Assembly: GCF_938045405.1 (NCBI RefSeq)
Contig: NZ_CALIMW010000057.1
Span: forward strand, 1-64,000
Reading direction: 5' to 3'
DNA from: an uncultured Campylobacter sp.
GTDB lineage: Bacteria; Campylobacterota; Campylobacteria; Campylobacterales; Campylobacteraceae
DNA: 64,000 nucleotides
Both the position numbers and the translations under genes were made by a program. The notes under the pieces were generated by a model. It saw only the letters and a program-made list of their open reading frames with translations. It was not told the DNA's origin and did not search any database. Positions 61,278 through 64,000 of the stretch are shown here, piece by piece (position 1 is the stretch's first letter; each line of letters starts with the position of its first letter).

Positions 61278-62408
61278 TTAAATTTCATCTCTCGCAGGCG
61301 CGCTCGGAAGCCGCCCGAAAAACAGATCGCTTCTAAGCTTCAAAAGCAAGCAGATAGCGATATCGGCGCTTTGTTCGCGGATATAGTTTCGATCGCCTTT
61401 TAGATGAAATTCCCCGACGATCTGTTTGCCGCCCTGCTCCTTCGCGCCGATAAAGACCGTCCCTACGGGCTTTTGCGCGCTTCCGCCGCCGGGGCCTGCG
61501 ATACCGCTTACTGCAAGAGCGAAGCTTGCCCCGCTGCTTTGTAGCGCGCCCTCCAGCATCTCGCCCACGGTTTGTGCGCTGACCGCGCCGTAGCGCGCGA
61601 GCGTATCTTCGCCTACGTTTAGCCAGAGATTTTTTATCTCGTTGGCGTAGCTTACGAGCGAGCCGTCAAAAACGTCGCTCACGCCCGCGACCGCGCCGAA
61701 TTTTGCGGCGATAAGCCCTGCGGTGCAGCTTTCGGCGAAGGTTATTTTAGCGCCTATCTCGCGCAGTCTATCCACCACAAAGCCCATAAAATCGCCGCCT
61801 TCGATGTAGCAGCTCTCATAATACTTGCCGACGCTTTGCAAAAACGCGTCCAGCGCTCCGAATTTCATCGCACTGGCGCGCACGAGTAGCAAAAAGGAGC
61901 CGGGTCTGCTGATCGTAAGCGAAATTTTATAGCTAATCGCAAGGCTTTCTAGGCGCTGCTTTACACTTTCGTATTCGCAGTCAAAAAGATAAAAGCTCTC
62001 GCCCGCGCTCGGCGCGTCTTGAAGGATCGGCGGCAGGCTCTGCAAGCAAAGAGCCTTGATCACGTTTACCGAGCAGCCTCTGACGTTTAGCAGGAAGCTG
62101 TTTTTCGCCACCGTGCGCGCCATCGAGGGCGCTAGGGTTTCTCCATTTTTCAGCTCAAGCGAATCGAAAGAGAGCGTCGATAAAATTTTACCGACGACCG
62201 CGTAGGCGGAGTTTGCCGCAAAGATCGTGATAAAATCGTACGAATCGATCATCTTTTCAAGTGCGAAGGGCAAAACCTTATCGTTTTCGCTTAAGAATTT
62301 CAAATCGTCGATCCGCCCAAAAACTCGTTCGTAGCTGCGAGATATATAGCTCATCAAAGCCGCGTCGTAGCGGATCTCCTCGCCGATTACAAGGATGATA
62401 TTTTTCAT
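61278..62408 (-). CDS. CinA-like protein with C-terminal nicotinamide-nucleotide amidase domain
   Basis: A 376-residue protein. Its C-terminal 160 residues are a CinA domain: KITFAESCTAGLIAAKF (about 217-233), GVSDVFDGSLVSYANEIK, and ALAVSGIAGPGGGSAQKPVGTVFIG (about 289-313). These enzymes deamidate nicotinamide mononucleotide; the family is also named for competence/damage induction. The N-terminal 200 residues replace the usual MoCF-like domain with a divergent sequence (KNIILVIGEEIRYDAALMSYI). ATG 62408 is chosen, since the -10 box lies at 62439-62434 and any start further upstream would precede the transcript. GAGGG precedes it. Confidence 0.83.
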   Translation of the reverse strand: MKNIILVIGEEIRYDAALMSYISRSYERVFGRIDDLKFLSENDKVLPFALEKMIDSYDFITIFAANSAYAVVGKILSTLSFDSLELKNGETLAPSMARTVAKNSFLLNVRGCSVNVIKALCLQSLPPILQDAPSAGESFYLFDCEYESVKQRLESLAISYKISLTISRPGSFLLLVRASAMKFGALDAFLQSVGKYYESCYIEGGDFMGFVVDRLREIGAKITFAESCTAGLIAAKFGAVAGVSDVFDGSLVSYANEIKNLWLNVGEDTLARYGAVSAQTVGEMLEGALQSSGASFALAVSGIAGPGGGSAQKPVGTVFIGAKEQGGKQIVGEFHLKGDRNYIREQSADIAICLLLKLRSDLFFGRLPSAPARDEI

Positions 62409-62433
62409 AAAGACCCTCATTAAATTTTCGCAC

Positions 62434-62442
62434 ATTATAGCA
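62434..62442 (-). promoter_or_regulatory. Extended -10 promoter of the CinA-like gene
   Basis: On the minus strand this reads TGCTATAAT, a consensus extended -10. Transcription should start near 62427, about 20 bp before the ATG at 62408. Confidence 0.6.
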
Positions 62443-62526
62443 TAAACGCAGACTGCTCTTTCAGAGCTTTTTAATGGCGTTTTGGATAAACTTCACAAAT
62501 TTTTTAAGACACGAAAAGGTACAAAT

Positions 62527-64000
62527 ATGGACTACAAAGATACTCTCTTTCTTCCTACGACGGACTTTGCGATGCGAGGCGCGCTACCGCAAAACGAACC
62601 TGCGCGGTTTAAGGCATGGTATGACGAGCGTAAAATTTACGAAAAGATGAAAGCTAGGCGCAAGGGCGCAAGCGTCAGCTTCAATATCCACGACGGCCCG
62701 CCGTATGCCAACGGACACCTCCACATCGGCCACGCGCTGAATAAAATTTTAAAAGACATCATCACCAAAACCCATTATTTTTTCGGCGAGGATATCCGCT
62801 ACGTGCCGGGCTGGGACTGCCACGGCCTGCCGATCGAGCAGCAAGTAGAGATCAAGCTAGGCGAGCGGAAAAAATCGCTTTCAAAAGTGCAGATCCGCGA
62901 GCTTTGCAGACAGCACGCCAAAGAGTTCATCGACGTGCAGCGCAATGAATTTAAAGATATGGGGATTTTGGGCGACTGGGACGATCCGTATCTGACGCTA
63001 AAATTTGAGTTTGAGGCTGAAATTTACAAAGCGCTCTGCCAGATCGCGAAAAAAGGAATTTTAATCGAGCGAAGTAAGCCCGTGTTTTGGAGCTGGGCGG
63101 CAAAAAGCGCGCTCGCAGAAGCCGAGGTCGAGTACAAAGACAAAGAGGACTACTCGATCTTCGTGGCGTTCGATCTAAGCGATGAAGCGAACGCTAAAAT
63201 CGGCGCGAAAGGCGCCAAAGCGGTCATCTGGACGACCACGCCTTGGACGCTGCCTGCAAACGGCGCGATATCTTTGAACCCGAATGAAATTTACGCGCTG
63301 ACGAGCGAAAATTTAATCTTTGCAAAACCTTTGGTCGAAAGCCTCGTAAGACTGGGCATCACGAAGGGCGAGATAGTAAAAGAATTTAAAGCCGCCGAGC
63401 TTGAGGGCTTAAACGCGATCAATCCACTAAACGATAGAGCTTCGAAATTTATCCTCGGCGAGCACGTCCTGATGGACGGCGGCACCGGGCTCGTGCATAC
63501 GGCTCCGGGGCACGGCGAGGACGATTATTTCGTAGGGCTTAAATACGGCATCGAGGTGATTATGCCCGTGGATGAGGGCGGCTGTTTCGACGAGACGCTT
63601 AAAACCAAAAAACTCTTCCGCGCAGACGTCGTAGATGAGCTCGTGGGGATGCATATTTTCAAAGCAAACGAGAAAATTTTAGAGCTTCTAGGCCCCGCAC
63701 TTATCAAATCCGGCAAATTCGTCCACTCCTATCCGCACTGCTGGCGCACGCACAAGCCGGTGATCTACCGCGCGACGAAGCAGTGGTTTATCGCGATGGA
63801 TGAGCCCAAACTCAGCGGCAAGACGCTGCGCCAAGTAGCACTTGAAGAGATCGAAAAGGTTAAATTTTATCCGCAAAGCGGCATCAACCGCCTAAGCTCA
63901 ATGATAGAAAACCGCCCCGATTGGTGCATCTCGCGCCAGAGAGATTGGGGCGTGCCGATCGCGTTTTTCCGCGACAAAAGCACCAAAGAGCCGATCTTTG
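62527..64000 (+). CDS. ileS: Isoleucyl-tRNA synthetase, 5' part
   Basis: The frame starts with ATG at 62527 (AAAAGG seven bases upstream) and is still open at the right edge, so about 491 of an expected 900-odd residues are present. It begins [20 protein letters not shown]. The HIGH motif is in [19 protein letters not shown] near residue 65, then [11 protein letters not shown]. The editing domain includes [18 protein letters not shown] near 235-252 and [19 protein letters not shown] near 319-337. The zinc/KMSKS end lies outside the window. It is divergent from the CinA-like gene. Confidence 0.96.
   Translation, partial: MDYKDTLFLPTTDFAMRGALPQNEPARFKAWYDERKIYEKMKARRKGASVSFNIHDGPPYANGHLHIGHALNKILKDIITKTHYFFGEDIRYVPGWDCHGLPIEQQVEIKLGERKKSLSKVQIRELCRQHAKEFIDVQRNEFKDMGILGDWDDPYLTLKFEFEAEIYKALCQIAKKGILIERSKPVFWSWAAKSALAEAEVEYKDKEDYSIFVAFDLSDEANAKIGAKGAKAVIWTTTPWTLPANGAISLNPNEIYALTSENLIFAKPLVESLVRLGITKGEIVKEFKAAELEGLNAINPLNDRASKFILGEHVLMDGGTGLVHTAPGHGEDDYFVGLKYGIEVIMPVDEGGCFDETLKTKKLFRADVVDELVGMHIFKANEKILELLGPALIKSGKFVHSYPHCWRTHKPVIYRATKQWFIAMDEPKLSGKTLRQVALEEIEKVKFYPQSGINRLSSMIENRPDWCISRQRDWGVPIAFFRDKSTKEPIF

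Overview
The window looks like a chromosomal segment of a Campylobacter with unusually high G+C for the genus (mid-40s percent by eye). Three gene blocks have the content and order I recall from C. jejuni: mfd-M23-folC-lptE-leuS-secF-secD-yajC-lnt, pyrH-rpoZ-spoT-tyrS-NMO-amiA, and rodA/rluD-FN3 lipoprotein-trmB-ftsE-ftsX-LytM. The G+C content, and the lack of a bactofilin gene next to the cell-shape peptidase, point to the straight-rod C. gracilis group. This placement is inference from memory, not a database match.

Layout. 1-2476 is the end of a surface-polysaccharide locus (sugar dehydrogenase fragment, wecC, wecB). 2627-16278 is a tightly packed minus-strand block for DNA repair (magIII-like, mfd), cell shape (M23), folate (folC), LPS export (lptE), leuS and Sec secretion (secF, secD, yajC). 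16254-24923 runs on the plus strand with lnt, pyrH, rpoZ, spoT, tyrS, a nitronate monooxygenase and the amidase amiA. 25591-36531 carries two small membrane proteins, rodA, then rluD, an FN3 lipoprotein, trmB, ftsE, ftsX, an EnvC-like factor and a two-gene ThrE exporter. 36658-48748 is looser accessory territory: an AT-rich orphan, a Fur-box-controlled PepSY protein, two paralogous membrane proteins, EamA, a secreted VWA protein, a D-serine dehydratase-like enzyme, a pyrimidine-dimer glycosylase, fhs, xth and dgkA. 49130-55079 holds a PepSY/TonB-receptor iron-uptake pair and a Tat-exported TMAO/DMSO-type molybdoenzyme. 55108-64000 holds an orphan, pyrC-pyrB, a quinone reductase, a repeat-bearing lipoprotein, a CinA-like protein and the 5' part of ileS.

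How the genes connect. FtsE-FtsX, a catalytically degenerate LytM protein and AmiA form a plausible septal peptidoglycan-splitting module. RodA and the M23 peptidase serve elongation and shape. SecDF-YajC, Lnt and LptE build the envelope. The PepSY proteins and the TonB receptor form an iron-acquisition set.

The most unusual signal is the hexamer RAATTY (AAATTT, AAATTC, GAATTT, GAATTC). It is common throughout the window and is concentrated into quasi-periodic arrays. These sit between genes (13-17 bp spacing at 42 kb) and inside genes as large in-frame insertions (multiples of 3 bp; seven cores exactly 27 bp apart at 61.0-61.2 kb). The arrays enlarge FolC by about 140 residues, RluD by about 115, TrmB by about 300, and lengthen the N-terminus of a lipoprotein. 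RAATTY is the methylation motif reported to license DNA uptake in C. jejuni, so I propose that these arrays are uptake-sequence-like repeats. No tRNA, rRNA, IS element, prophage or CRISPR array was seen.
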